From: Phragmites australis | Taxonomy: Eukaryota; Streptophyta; Magnoliopsida; Poales; Poaceae | Direction of reading: 5' to 3' | Assembly (NCBI RefSeq): GCF_958298935.1 | Contig: NC_084929.1 | Span: 35,343,501 to 35,407,500 of the forward strand | Length of the DNA stretch: 64,000 bases | Shown here: one piece after another, positions 41,491 to 52,945 of the stretch | Numbering within the stretch: the first letter of the stretch is position 1 | Layout: each line of letters opens with the position of its first letter | Translations under genes and position numbers: made by a program | Notes under the pieces: generated by a model | Told to the model about the DNA's origin: nothing | Seen by the model: only the letters and a program-made list of their open reading frames with translations | The model's database searches: none

Positions 41491-42624
41491 TCACGCACCA
41501 ATTCAATGATCAATGCAAGAGGACGTTCATGCACCATATCGAGAGGACGTACAACCAACAAGGAAATAGGACATGCTATTACCGTGATAGCTTAAGATGA
41601 TGACGACAACGACGATTTCATACTACAACGACCCCCCCCCCCCTGAGGTCTCCATCTCTGAAGGACATTGATGACCCTGAAAATAATGGTGGATTTGTTG
41701 TTACCCATCATTACAACTTCCTATTATCACCTCGAAGACAACAACAATCTTATCCTGGTAGCATTGACTAGCATAACTGTCATTCTTCTGCTAATTTGAC
41801 TCACCACTTTCCTTCGTCATCTTGAGATGATCTAGGTATTCAACATTTATCCACTATGAACTATGCAAATACCAGACATGAATATTTATTTTGTTTACCT
41901 TTCTATTTCATTAGTTTAGTTTGATGGGTATATGGTTAGTGTCTTATATGAACGTACTATGTTTTAAACAATTTGTGAACTTTATATCTAATCAATGTGA
42001 TGGTAAGTTTATTATATTAATGTACCATCCAAATATAATTTTTTCTAACATATGAAAAATATTTATAAACTTGGGCTTTAGACACGCTAATACTTATGCT
42101 AGTGTCCTCTTATGACTAATGTTGTAGAACGAGCACCTTAGGGACTGTCATAGAGTGGGGTTGTATCACCAACATCTTGGAGACTAACATTAATTGAAGC
42201 TCTAGTATCAACCATGTGATTGTATGAACTGTTCAATCTCGGATTGTGCTTGCTTTAGGATAAATGCTTAAAGCTGGCTTTAACTTCGGATTAAGATCAA
42301 AGGGATAGATGTTACTTCTACATCCACTCAAAATTAACAGTTTTTATAGGGAATGATTTCATAGGATTCTATGCCTCTATGCAAAGGCAACAATAACTCG
42401 TTGCTGAACTTTTGTAGAATGAAATGACTACACCAAGCAACAGCTTTCACAGAAAATCTCTGTTAAGCATCAATACCATAACTTTTTCAGCTTTCATAGA
42501 GAATCCTATGCTCCGACCCCCAACCAAGCCCATGCACTCAATCCATTCACCAGCCCCCAGCTACCTAAAAAATCCTACCCTCATATATGGATAGACCACT
42601 CTTTTCTTAGCTCTCTCAACTGTA

Positions 42625-43228
42625 ATGTCTTACTCATCTCCACCAAGCTCACCCAAGAAGCATTGGGAATTTTTCATCCCCTAGGAGGTCAAATTGCCGA
42701 TGTGTTTCTATAGCGATCCTTGTAGGCTTCGTGAGTCCCATGACATCTCCTATACATATGATATATGCTTCTTCACGTGTGCTAACTACCAGTACAACAA
42801 GCCTTGACATGTACCGTACGAGTATCCACCGATATAGCGACGTATATCACTAATGTGGTACTTTTCGTACGATTTCATATATTGTCTTACTAATCTTCCA
42901 TCTTATTTTATTTGTTCAGTCTCCTTCACCTATCTGTAACTTCATGAAATGGCTAAATATAGAACAAAATACGCACAAGAAGCGATGGGTCGATATGAGC
43001 ATGCGGTGTAGGAGGAAAGCATACGAACGTTGGGAATACGAGCAACAGTAGGAGAAACTATGACTTAAGCGTCACGAGGAGTAGTGTATGAGGAAGACAG
43101 CGAAGGAGCATGCCGTGGCTGAGGCACACAAAGCAGAGAGGAAAAGGAAGTGGGGAAGGTCACGTCGTGCTAAAATGGAGGACCCCGATGCCCTACGAAA
43201 GAGCAAATATCCTAGATACACTCAGTAG
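42625..43228 (+). pseudogene. GRF-type zinc-finger and coiled-coil gene of the MULE, decayed
   Basis: From ATG 42625 (MSYSSPPSSPKKHWEF) the frame reads through in-frame stops into LPMCFYSDPCRLRESHD and FFTCANYQYNKP. This is the layout of a GRF zinc finger, with the second Cys of the first pair changed to Tyr. After a likely intron (acceptor TTCAG near 42921) comes FMKWLNIEQNTHKKRWVDM, then a highly charged helical stretch rich in Lys, Arg and Glu, ending KYPRYTQ and a stop at 43226-43228. GRF fingers bind single-stranded nucleic acid in other proteins; here the frame carries several stops. Such genes recur next to grass MULE transposases as far as I recall. Confidence 0.6.
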
Positions 43229-43618
43229 AGAGCATGTACTGTAACCTGATCTATTTTTATTCCATAAGACATGTTTAGTTTAGTAGCGACATACTATTAA
43301 ATTAGTCTTTAGGCGTACCGCACATACCAACATTTGTTGTCGTCATCTCTTTATGGTTAGAGCATATTTGTGCAGCGACGAAAAATCACATATCTCATGT
43401 AATGTTTATCGGTGTATGTAATTTCTACATCGAGTTATATGATAATCTTACTTCACAAATATATTGTTCGATAAATTAGAATTTTTATCCTTCCAATATT
43501 ACTTCACTAAAAAGTTACCTACATAAATACATTAAATAAATAATAAAATATCGATAAAATTACTTTAAAATATATTCACACACGATAAGATGTGACGTGA
43601 GTGATGGAACACGTTGGA

Positions 43619-43786
43619 GGTGACGAATATAGGTTGGATCCATCGTTTTTTAGTGGCTTAGGTATTAGAATCAATTTTTTGGTATTTAAAATATCAAATT
43701 ACATTTACTAAATTTACAAATACACTGATATATTATCTATTTAGGTAAATATGATTATGTTTGTTGTTAATTATTGGATTTTTACC
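43619..43786 (-). repeat. Right terminal inverted repeat of the MULE
   Basis: Inverted counterpart of 37477-37644, ending GGATTTTTACC, directly followed by the 9-base target duplication AATAACCGG. Confidence 0.88.
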
Positions 43787-43795
43787 AATAACCGG

Positions 43796-45729
43796 ACAGT
43801 AGGAGTACGTTACGTACTTGTCACCTGAACGTGACGACGAGGAGCCGCGTGGTCCAGTACGTGCGAGATACGGACAAGTAAAGGATGGCACACGTACGCT
43901 TTGCCTTCGTCTCAACAAATTCCAAAAGGCAGTGATTCAAAAACGTCACTCTCGTTTGGATCCCGCCAGATATATGTGTCCTCAAGCCCAAGAGAGCTCT
44001 TTCACGGACAGATTTTCGTCGTGAAAAGATTTCTGTTCTCTTCAGCGCTTCCAACAGTTTTTCTTCACTGTTCTCTTCACGACGAGATTCCCAGAGTCAT
44101 TCCCTTCAGGACGGGATTCTCTCTCCGTTTCCTTCGCGATTCCTCTCAAAGGGAAGCTGTTGAAGATGAGAGGAAATAAAGGGAATGAGAACGGAAAAGG
44201 GAATCATGAGAGGAACGAAATGAAGGGAAAATAGTTGAAGATAGTCAAACTCTGGTACTACACGAGTGTGATGCGTCGCAACCGTGCACGCGTGCGGTGC
44301 ATCTTTTATATTATAGGGGCCTGAAATGCAGGTGCCAAACAACTGCATTTCAGATTGCACAGTGTGTGCTTGGAGTAGAGTCTAAAGAGTAGAGAGAACA
44401 CCAGGGCATTGCTCCCCAAGTTGCAGCCTAAGATGCCGACGCCAATAATTCTGAGAGCGGCGTTCATGAGATTTTTCATAGAAAGATCTAAAAATGACTT
44501 CCTTTTTATTATAACGACTTGGTGCAGCATAAGATGAGAGGATGACACACATTATATATAAAAAAAAGCCTTTCTGTTACACCAGATTTAGTAGAATTTT
44601 CTTTCTATACATGGTTGCTCCGATGCCAGCCAAATAAACAAACAAGAAAAATGGAACTCAATGCCCACGCTGCTTTGTCGCGCATAGTACCTGATCCAGA
44701 CGTAAGAGTGCATGGAATGGAAGGAACGAAAAATTAAAATCGATGCTAGATAATAAACTTCGTTTTTTAAGTAGCATAGTGTGAAGAGTGAAATTTTTAA
44801 TAGCAAATAAAGAATTTGACCTTCCAAGTCTGATGTGTGGGAGAGGTCACTCGCATCATTTTTGTTCAGAGAACCACCACAGCACAGCACAGACATATAA
44901 TCATCAGAATCAACAGAAAAAGGCATGCACTAGCTAAAGCAGTAGCACACGAACTGCACTTTACTGTCGAGCTTAGCAGATTTTTTTTAAGACAATGGAA
45001 ATAAGAAAAAGATGGATCAACCTAACCGATTAAGTGTTCTCAACGAGCTGATGATACAAGCAAAGAAAAAGCAAGAGCAAAAGGTCGAAAGAAATTTGCA
45101 GTTTTCTTTTGTTCTTTTTGAGATGAGGTCTCCAGATCTAAGGGTGTGCTTGGTTAGTGTTTAAAGATTATCATACTTTCTTATCATGAGTACGATACGC
45201 TATACTTTCTTATCATAACTGTAGTAAAAATTAAAAAATAAGCCACTAACAAATGGACTCTACTAGTAAAAAAAATTTGGCACCTCGAAAATGTAGCAGC
45301 TAACTAACACTAGTCCAAGTTGATCAAATCTATGTACCTGAGTTGTGGCAAATTCAGAACACGTAAAGCAGTTTACGTGATGATCCGATCTCGTGCCACA
45401 CCGATCTTTCCCCAATATTTATTCTCCTGTTTGGATAGAGTTTTTTTAGTTTTCCTTAAAAGCTAAAATCTATCTAAACGGTTGGTTTAGATTCCTAGTT
45501 TATAGTGACTAGAAATCGGTTGTAGTTGAAAAAATAAACTAAATTTTATTATAAAAATTAACAAGTAAAATTCAACGACTAAAACAGCTTACTTAGCCGA
45601 CCAGTAGGCAGTAGGGTTCCACTTCATCAGTCTCGCAGACCAAAGCAAAGACCGTTCCTCGAACGCCGTGCCTCACCCCTCTCTCTCACTCTCTTCAAAT
45701 CCCCAACCCAAAAAAGCGTACACCATAGC

Positions 45730-45732
<3 letters not shown>
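43796..45732. other. Spacer upstream of the CHUP1-like gene
   Basis: No gene is supported. Between 44000 and 44230 several inverted words (TTCCCTTC against GAAGGGAA, CTCTTCA against TGAAGA) hint at a small MITE, without clear ends. From about 45140 to 45610 AT-rich segments with inverted GTTTGG-like words also look transposon-derived. The last 100 bases before the GA repeat form the promoter; no clear TATA box was found. Confidence 0.35.

Positions 45733-45775
<43 letters not shown>
45733..45775. repeat. (GA)n microsatellite in the 5' leader of the CHUP1-like gene
   Basis: An uninterrupted GA run of 43 bases ends 113 bases before the start codon. GA runs in plant 5' leaders can bind BPC/GAGA-type factors; here that is inference. 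It also opens all frames, which explains the long artificial frames on both strands nearby. Confidence 0.9.
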
Positions 45776-45778
<3 letters not shown>

Positions 45779-45813
45779 TGGCCCGAAGACCAGCTCGAGC
45801 GCAGGGCGCGGCG

Positions 45814-45834
45814 ATGTCCGTGGCGCAATCCTAG
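45814..45834 (+). promoter_or_regulatory. Upstream open reading frame (6 codons) in the CHUP1-like leader
   Basis: ATG at 45814 opens MSVAQS and stops at 45832-45834, 54 bases before the main ATG at 45889. If the transcript begins before it, ribosomes would have to reinitiate or scan past it, lowering translation. Transcript start is unknown. Confidence 0.5.
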
Positions 45835-45888
45835 TCGACCATTTCGTATTCGACGGCAAGCAAGCACCGCGTGTCCAGAGGCAGAGCC

Positions 45889-48800
45889 ATGGTGGCCGGC
45901 CGCGTCAAGGCAGCCATGGGCTTCCAGCGGAGCCCGGCGACGCCCAGGTCCTCCTCCTCCTCCTCGCACAAGGCGCCGGCGCCGGTTCTGGCTCAGCCGC
46001 CTGGCTTGGCGGCGGCAGGGGTGGGGCAGCCGGAGACGCCGCGGCGGAGGTCGTCCGGCTCGCCGGCGCCGACCGGGTCGGGGTCCAAGACGGGGCCCTT
46101 CGCGCGGTACTTCCCGCGCTCGTCCGCGCAGGTGCAGCCGGCGCGCGCGACGCCGGAGGTCGGGGAGCTCGTCCGCGTCGTCGAGGAGCTGCAGGAGAGG
46201 GAGTCGCGCCTCCGGACCGAGCTGCTGGAGCACAAGATCCTCAAGGAGACCGTCGCCATCGTGCCCTTCTTGGAGACCGAACTCACCGCGAAGAGTAGCG
46301 AGCTCGGGCGGTGCAGGGATGCGCTGTCCCGGCTCGAGTCCGAGAACGCCCGGCTGCGCGCCGAGCTCGACGACGCCGTGGCGAGCGCGAAGAGCAAGGA
46401 GCAGAGGATTCTTGAAATGGAGAAGGAAATGGCGGAGATGAGGAAGCGGCGGCGACAAGTTGCGGCCCATCCCGATGACTGCTCGTCGTCGTCGTCATCG
46501 GACAACTCCGAGAGCTCCAATGCGGCAAGCAACTCGGCCAAGACATCTAAGGTCGTGGCCGGGTTGTCGTTTCTTCCTCCTCCTCCGCCGCCGCCAATGC
46601 CGGCGCCTTACAAGTCCAGGTCCTATTTTTCCGGCTCGTCGCGCGCTTCGCCGGCAAACTCTTCATCGAGTTCCTCTTCGTCCGCCCCATCAACGCGGAC
46701 ATACTCTCCAGACACCGCAGCATCAAGAGGCCGCGTACCACCGGAGCTCTCGAAGCTCCCGCCAATACCTGCACCGCCCCCACCCCCGCCGCCGCCACCG
46801 TCAATGCCGACGCGCGGACGCCGCAGCGCGAGCTCATCGCCATCGACTTCAAGCAGCGGCAGTGGAGGCGCGAGGCTTCCGGCTCCACCTCCGCCGCCGC
46901 CGCCTGCGGCGAGGAGGTCCCGAGCGTCCTCCCCAGCTACCTCGGCATCGACTCCGGCGTCCGGCCCATGCGTGAGGCGAGTACCCGAGGTGGTGGAGTT
47001 CTACCACTCCCTAATGCGGAGGGACTCGAGGTCGAGGGACGGAACCGGCGGCGGCGAGGCGGGCGCCGGCGGCGGTGCCGCGGCCGCGAGGGACATGATC
47101 GGCGAGATCGAGAACCGCTCGTCTCATCTTCTCGCGGTAAGTCGATAAAAATCACATCTTGTTTTCTTAGATAAAGTAAAATTCAACTCTTTCCCCCTCT
47201 TTTCAACCCATTCCTGATTCCCCACTCATTTTCTTTGACAACATTATCTCCTTGACCTGCCTTCTTGGGGGGAAAATTTCTCAAAAGCGAAAGGTTCTAA
47301 CAAACTGACATGAGTTGTTCTGAAGTAGCTATTGTTGATAATGGTAGTTGTAGAGCTGAACAAAAAACGAGAAAAAAAGAGCACCAGAAAGCGATCGTCT
47401 TTTCGAGCGTGAGCACCAACATACAGGTGAAACAAACACATTTTCCCCTGTTCATCTCTCTCGAGTTCACAACTCTGCATGAATTCATGCAAGAAACCCA
47501 TGAATTCTTGTTTGCGTTTCTCTTGGACTTTTGTGTTCCATCATCAGAAGACACGAGGGAGGTGAATGGAGTAGGAATACGTATAGGATAAGACAATCCA
47601 TAGTTGGGAACAAAAAAGAAAGCTGTAGCCTCTGCAAGGAATCCAGAGTGACCCGGCCTTTGTCAGACTGATTCGTGGGCCCCAAAACTGTCACCACTAG
47701 TCCAACGCTGTGACCGGTGGATTTAAAGAGGAGTGTAATAAATGAGCTGAGACACCTCTTTTCGAATAAAAAAAAGAAACCGGTGTCGTGGCCTTGTCCG
47801 GCCTTCAGCTGGAGGCCCAGCTAGCCGTTGGAGTAATCTAACATGACCGTTGCTTCGCGCCAAGTGCTCCCAAAACGAGGAGAATTTGAGAGCACTGGTT
47901 TGCTTTTGTTGCCGCGCCGCGACGTGCTTGAAGTAGTTTTTGATGTTTTGTTTGTGATGGGAAAAAAGTTGCCCAACTCCGATGGTTTTTGGTTTGGTGC
48001 GTGGCAGATCAAATCGGACGTGGAGAGGCAGGGGGATTTCATCCGGTTCCTGATCAAGGAAGTGCAAGGCGCGGCGTTCGCCGACATCGAGGACGCGGTC
48101 ACCTTCGTCAAGTGGCTCGACGTCGAGCTCTCACGCCTGGTGAGCTATCGATTCGGTGTCCACATCACGAGTTCTGCTTAACAACGACCAGCTAACCAAT
48201 GCTTCACTGGATGCTGTGCGTGCGCGCAGGTGGACGAAAGGGCGGTGCTGAAGCACTTCGACTGGCCGGAGGGAAAGGCGGACGCGCTGCGTGAGGCCGC
48301 GTTCGGTTACCGCGACCTGAAGAAGATTGAGTCCGAGGCGTCATTGTTCTGTGATGACCCCCGGCAGCCTTGCTCTTCTTCTCTCAAGAAGATGCAGGCC
48401 CTCTTCGAGAAGTAAGCACTCTGTAGCTTCTGACACGAGCGATCTTCGGTGGTTTTTGCTTGTTCTTGTGCTCATCCATGGTCACTTCAGGCTGGAGCAT
48501 GGAGTGTACAGCCTTGTGCGTGTGCGAGATAGCGCGATGAGTAGGTACCGCGGGTATCAGATCCCATGGGAGTGGATGCAGGACACCGGAATTGTTAGTC
48601 AGGTACTACAAGTCAATTGTTTTCACTAGTAATAACTTGTTGATTGAGTTAAGTAGACAGTTACGTGTAGCAAGAGATATATAGTTAAATGATACATGGA
48701 CTATGCTTGATTTTTCGTTAGAAGGAAAAGGACAGTACTGGATTAATCATTGTTTCTGGGCCCAAATCTGGATGGTTAGGGGAACATTTCTGTTGGTGTG

Positions 48801-50154
48801 TTTAATGCACTTGTAGACGAATGTGCAGGAACAAAAACCATAATTCACTATAGTACACACGCTCGTGGTGCCAACGAAAAGAATTTTATGCGTATTGGCA
48901 TTATGGGGGACCAAAAAGAAGGCTCTAGCTTCTGTTGCTTGTGGGGATATGCTGCGAAATGCACGTTTGAGCCAGGGGTTCTCGTGAATCTATTTTGTTT
49001 CTGCATGATCTCTTCTGAACTTTGGGGTCAAGTTAGTAACACACCGTTATTTGGCTCAGGCTAATGTTTTCATGCTACATATTTGTAAATTTTGAACCTT
49101 GAAGAGCCTCAGAACAGGTGCGTGGGGACAAAAGCATGGTCCCCATGGGTTTGTCTCTACATTGCTGTATTTTTTAGCAAAGACTGGACCTTTGCTGAAG
49201 GTTTCTCCCAAGGAAATACTCTTAAGAAATGGCATTATTTGTAACTTCCCAACTACTAGATGCACAGGGTCTAGGGTTATTTTCTAATATAGCAAGTAGA
49301 TTTTTGGTGTCATATAACTTAAGTAGATTTTGAGTGTCGTATAACTTAGGTGTCTGTTTATCCGGGCCAGATGCCGTCCAGATCTGTTCATTGGTCAAAA
49401 GCCTGCTAATATTTTGATCATGCATCATCCTAATGCCTTGACATAACTTCCAGAAAAGAAATCCATGTACATCACTGCCAAATGTGTGTGCTTCTTGTGT
49501 TTGCTTTTAAGTTAGTAAGGAACTGAACTTTGAGATCTCTTCAGATGTGTAGTAGACATTTGGTTTCAAAAAAGAAAAAAAAATATGTGTAGTAGACAAT
49601 GGTCTAGTTTACCTGGTAGCACATGGGGCATGCAATTGATAAGATTTGAATTGCAACCTTGTGATATGTTCATACTATCCTGCTGCTAATTTGTACATTC
49701 AGTATCCACACTTGATGAGCTTCTCTCGGTGGATAATGTGAAAGTACCCCCATGTGTTTATCTTCTTAAGTTACTTATTTCTTTGGCATTTCGATGACTA
49801 ATTGGGTCTTGAATGTGCAGATAAAACTCCAGTCAGTGAAGCTGGCAATGAAGTACCTGAGAAGGGTTTCCTCTGAGCTTGAGGCCATACAAGGTTGCCC
49901 TGACGAAGAGGAGCTTATGCTCCAAGGTGTCCGATTTGCCTTCAGAGTACACCAGGTAACCAGTCCATTTGCCCAACTCATCAAACCTATATTTGGTGCT
50001 GAACCCTATTGTTGCTTGTCAGTTTGCAGGCGGGTTCGACGGCGACACCATGCGAGCATTTCAGTATCTCAAGGAGAAGGCCTCGACGTTCCAGTTGCAA
50101 TGGGAAAGCCAAAATCAGCATCTGCAACAGCAAAGGCACCCAGGAAGAAGTTGA
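45889..50154 (+). CDS. CHUP1/IPGA1-like coiled-coil, proline-rich protein
   Basis: Six exons (45889-47136, 48008-48139, 48230-48411, 48491-48602, 49821-49955, 50023-50154) give 646 residues. The N-terminus MVAGRVKAAMGFQRSP is followed by a Ser/Pro-rich region, a coiled coil at about 91-188, and three proline runs at 230-236, 296-304 and 333-339. The conserved CHUP1-family C-terminal region starts at VPEVVEFYHSLMRRD (365-379) and fills the last 240 residues. CHUP1 itself (about 1,000 residues) tethers chloroplasts to actin through an N-terminal hydrophobic anchor. That anchor is absent here, and the length fits the shorter paralogues such as Arabidopsis IPGA1, linked to microtubules and anisotropic growth. 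Sub-family choice is inference. All introns are GT-AG. A GA repeat and a 6-codon uORF lie in the leader. An older frame starting at GTG 45871 was rejected. Confidence 0.9.
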
Positions 50155-50827
50155 AACACATATATTTATAGCAGCCCGTCACCATAGGATAGCTGAAATG
50201 TTTATTTCGCCATATACTCGATTTGCCAGCAAGGAACAATTTCACATTCTCAGTGTTCTTGATTTCACCGAGCTATGTGGTGTGTGCACTGTTATCTATT
50301 ATCTTAGACAAACAAAGTTAAATCCTTCGCTCTCGAAGGCCTAGGAATTATCACGTTAATTGATGAAAAAGCCATAATTATATAGGTTAAGAGTGTGAAC
50401 TATTATTATATGTTATTTTGTTTCGTTTTTTCTAGTTTTGTGCCTGAAGAATACTGACTAATTTCCAAGCTGTCCTTCTGGGCTGCTGCTCCATTTCTCT
50501 CAGAAATGTGCCTCGGTTTCCTAGCCTGACGAAGGAGACAACAATTTGCTTTATATCTGAGGTAGCATATAAAATGTTAGAAAATGCAACATCGCGAAAT
50601 CTTCAAGTCACTTAGACAAAGTCATTTTACCTCAGTGCATCTTGGCACATAGAATGGATGTCATGCTTGATGGTACTAAAGCCATGGCGAGCATAACACC
50701 CATTTTTCAACCTACCTTCAATTTTCACAACCTGTAAAATAAAACAGATACAGAGTGTGAACTATTATTATATGTCATTAAAACGACAAGAAGAGCCAGC
50801 CAAATGAATATATAATAGTGATGGTAC
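50155..50827. other. 3' flank of the CHUP1-like gene
   Basis: Probable 3' untranslated sequence for about 250-300 bases, then AT-rich spacer up to the ATXR3 pseudogene on the opposite strand. No gene is seen. The 17-base phrase GTGTGAACTATTATTAT occurs twice (50392 and 50756). Confidence 0.45.
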
Positions 50828-51598
50828 CTTTGGAATGAAAAAAAACAAATCTGTCACTCTTCATGATTTCTCAGTCTGTTGATAACAAACTTTCCATCCT
50901 CTGTAGCCATTCTCTGCATCAAACGCCTCATTTGTGCACCCCTGGACAAAACCGCAGAGGACTTTTCTAGTATCAAGCAGTTTTGATCGTTTGTAGAAAC
51001 CTTGTCCAAATGAAAGATTAGCATTCTCACTATTTGAAATATCAGCAAAATAACCGTCAAGCTCATCAGGACCACCCAACTGATTGAGTGATTGGCCAAG
51101 TTCCTTGCAACTTTGGATCGGTAGTTGTTCCCATCACCTATCTGCTTCATGCTTTTCATTTTCTGGTATGACTCAGGATTAAAAGAGCTCCTGATGCATT
51201 TTACGTGCTGAAATACGTTTTTCAGAACCCCTAGATGGCTGCAACCTTGAATCTGAACATAAGATATGCGTGGAAGCTGCTCAAGGGAAAGTGAGCTAAG
51301 AGTCGAATACCCAGCTAAAATAAGTGTCCTAGTATTTTGCTTCTTATAAACGTCCTGAAAGGAGGATAAATGGAGCTAAAGTTCAAACAGATAGTCGAGA
51401 GTCGAGACATACCATAATATCACGAAACACAGAACCAGTGCAAAGAGGGCCAACAGAAGACAAATCAATGAATCTACACGTGTTCCTGTAACACTTAGCC
51501 GCAGCATTCCAACACCTACAGGTAGCTGCAGAAGAAATAAGCGATTTCACATCTGCCCTCAGAAAATGGAAATTTATCGCGAACACATGATCCGGTAG

Positions 51599-52291
51599 GG
51601 ATCCAGATTCTCTGGAAACGTTTTTCTGTTAAATCAGAATTACTTCTGAAAACTGTTTGGCTAGCTCTCTGGATTTAGTTTCTTGAAAAAGAGAATGATA
51701 GTGTAATTGACTATTTTGTCCCTGTGCTGATATGGTGTTTGTTTGCGATAACATCATAAGAAATGATTGGTAGCAAAATTTGAACTAAATTCTACAAACT
51801 TTCATACGTTCCAAATCCTGGTGCCCTCACATGCCTGATTGGTAATTGGTAATAAATCATGGATTTTTCCAACAAAGGGCAAAGTAATACAAAACAATGT
51901 ATCCATGTATCTAGCTATCTGAACATGTGGCTAGCAGATAAGATGATACCGATCAATCGAATGCATCTATGTATGTATTGTATGCGACGGAGCTCGAGCG
52001 GTGGAGCTCAGGCGTCGGCACGGGCGGCGGAGCTCAAGCGACGGCCGAGGGCATGTTGGGAACGGGCGACCGATTCTCCTGCGAAACCACTCTCCAGCCG
52101 TTTCAGCGCGCTAGGCACAAAACCGAGAAACATTCGAGGCGATTCACGGAGAAATCGGCGATGCCCACACCCGTTTGGTACAGATTCTGCAGAAACACCC
52201 GAGAAACTTTGATTCTGCAGAAACACCCGAGAAACTTTGATTCTGCAGAAACACCCGAGAAACGTTTCCATTTCTCTTAGCCAAACGCCCC
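51599..52291. mobile_element. Transposon-like insertion within an ATXR3 pseudogene exon
   Basis: The pseudogene exon breaks after SWGLLTG at 52292 and resumes at 51598. The intervening 693 bases have inverted inner words GGAAACGTTTTTC (51614) and GGAAACGTTTCTC (inverted, about 52257-52269), and the right end reads GGGGCGTTTGGC inward. Flanking five-base repeats GGTAG (51594-51598) and GTTAG (52292-52296) agree at four of five. The superfamily is uncertain; the GGGGCGTTTGG end suggests a PIF/Harbinger or hAT MITE. No coding capacity. Confidence 0.5.
52183..52266. repeat. Three tandem copies of a 28-bp unit
   Basis: GATTCTGCAGAAACACCCGA plus GAAACTTT is repeated at 52183, 52211 and 52239, with one small change in the last unit. 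It lies inside the 51599-52291 insertion near its right terminus, so it belongs to the mobile element. Confidence 0.9.
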
Positions 52292-52945
52292 GTTAGTAGA
52301 CCCCAACTTTCATTTTCTGCTCCGCGATTCACAGAGTTGTCACAAACAGAAGCAGCCACATTGCACAACTCTTGAAAACAGACTTCCTCCTCCTGACCGG
52401 CAAGAATGTCATTGGACATATGAACATCTTCACCATTTTGATCAGGCAGTAATTTTGCCCCTTTTTGCAGACCCACCTTCTTCTGCAATGCCCCCCACAA
52501 AAAAAAAAGTTACAAAAGTCCACATAAGAATTACAATAGTATGAACACAACATTAGAAATTATGGGAAAGAGTGTGCAATGTTTAACTGGTAGGAATTGA
52601 ATCGGCACAGTGAGAGTGGACAAATTTTGTGGTTTAAATGCATCAAGATAAGCTGAAAGTCAAATTTTAAGAGCAGAAAAAGTAGGTAAATAAGATATGT
52701 AGGGAAAGCATGACACAATAGCTGGCAGGAAATTACTAGAAGCTGAATTGTGAGGAAAGTATGTTTCTATTTCTTTTTTGGGCTGCTTTGCTGAAATTCA
52801 TGGATCCAAAATCTCGTTTATGTCTAAAGTTCGTTCCCTGCACTTGAAATATTTCATGACTAGCTCATGTAGCTTGCCACGCGTACAACCCACGAACTGG
52901 GGGTACAACTCATGGAAGCTATCAGATCCATGATTCACACATACA

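Larger units (their letters stand above)
37477..43786 (+). mobile_element. Mutator-like element (MULE) with 168-bp inverted termini
   Basis: The left 168 bases (37477-37644) align end to end with the inverted complement of 43619-43786. They share words such as AAAAATCCAA, AGTGTATTT, GATTCTA and AAAAACGATGGA. Nine-base direct repeats flank the element: AACAACCGG (37468-37476) and AATAACCGG (43787-43795), eight of nine identical. Long TIRs plus a 9-bp duplication are diagnostic of Mutator elements. The 6,310-bp interior carries a ruined MURA-type transposase (38980-40510), a two-exon unidentified frame (40957-41490) and a ruined GRF zinc-finger gene (42625-43228), all on the plus strand. Divergence of the TIRs and stops in the genes show it is old. 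Confidence 0.88.
50828..52945 (-). pseudogene. ATXR3: Unprocessed fragment of histone H3K4 methyltransferase gene ATXR3/SDG2
   Basis: On the minus strand, pieces of the middle of ATXR3 appear in order with introns still present. 52945-52740 has YPQFVGCTRGKLHELVMKY and DINEILDP, where the Trp codon after DP is now TGA (52798-52800), then ISAKQPKKEIE. 52493-52297 has EDVHMSNDILAG and ESWGLLTG. 51598-51413 has FHFLRADVKSLISSAATCR and CRFIDLSSVGPLCTGSVF. 51360-50828 has TRTLILAGYSTLSSLSLEQL, then LGGPDELDGYFADIS and KRSKLLDTRK with at least two frameshifts, ending FIPK at a splice donor (50828). The exon between the second and third pieces is split by an insertion (51599-52291). The SET domain is missing. 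Retained introns mean it was copied as DNA, not from mRNA. Identification rests on memory of plant ATXR3 motifs. Confidence 0.8.

Noticed and set aside
45668..46441. A 257-codon plus-strand frame starting before the GA repeat
   Set aside because: Frame opened by the GA run and high GC; Arg/Ser-rich with no domain, overlapping the true CHUP1-like frame.
45673..46470. A 265-codon minus-strand open frame opposite the CHUP1-like gene
   Set aside because: It is the antisense shadow of a GC-rich first exon and runs through the GA repeat; its product is Arg/Leu/Gly-rich without motifs.
52183..52266. CRISPR-like array of three 28-bp repeats
   Set aside because: The units are directly adjacent with no spacers, and the genome is eukaryotic; it is a simple tandem repeat in a transposon.
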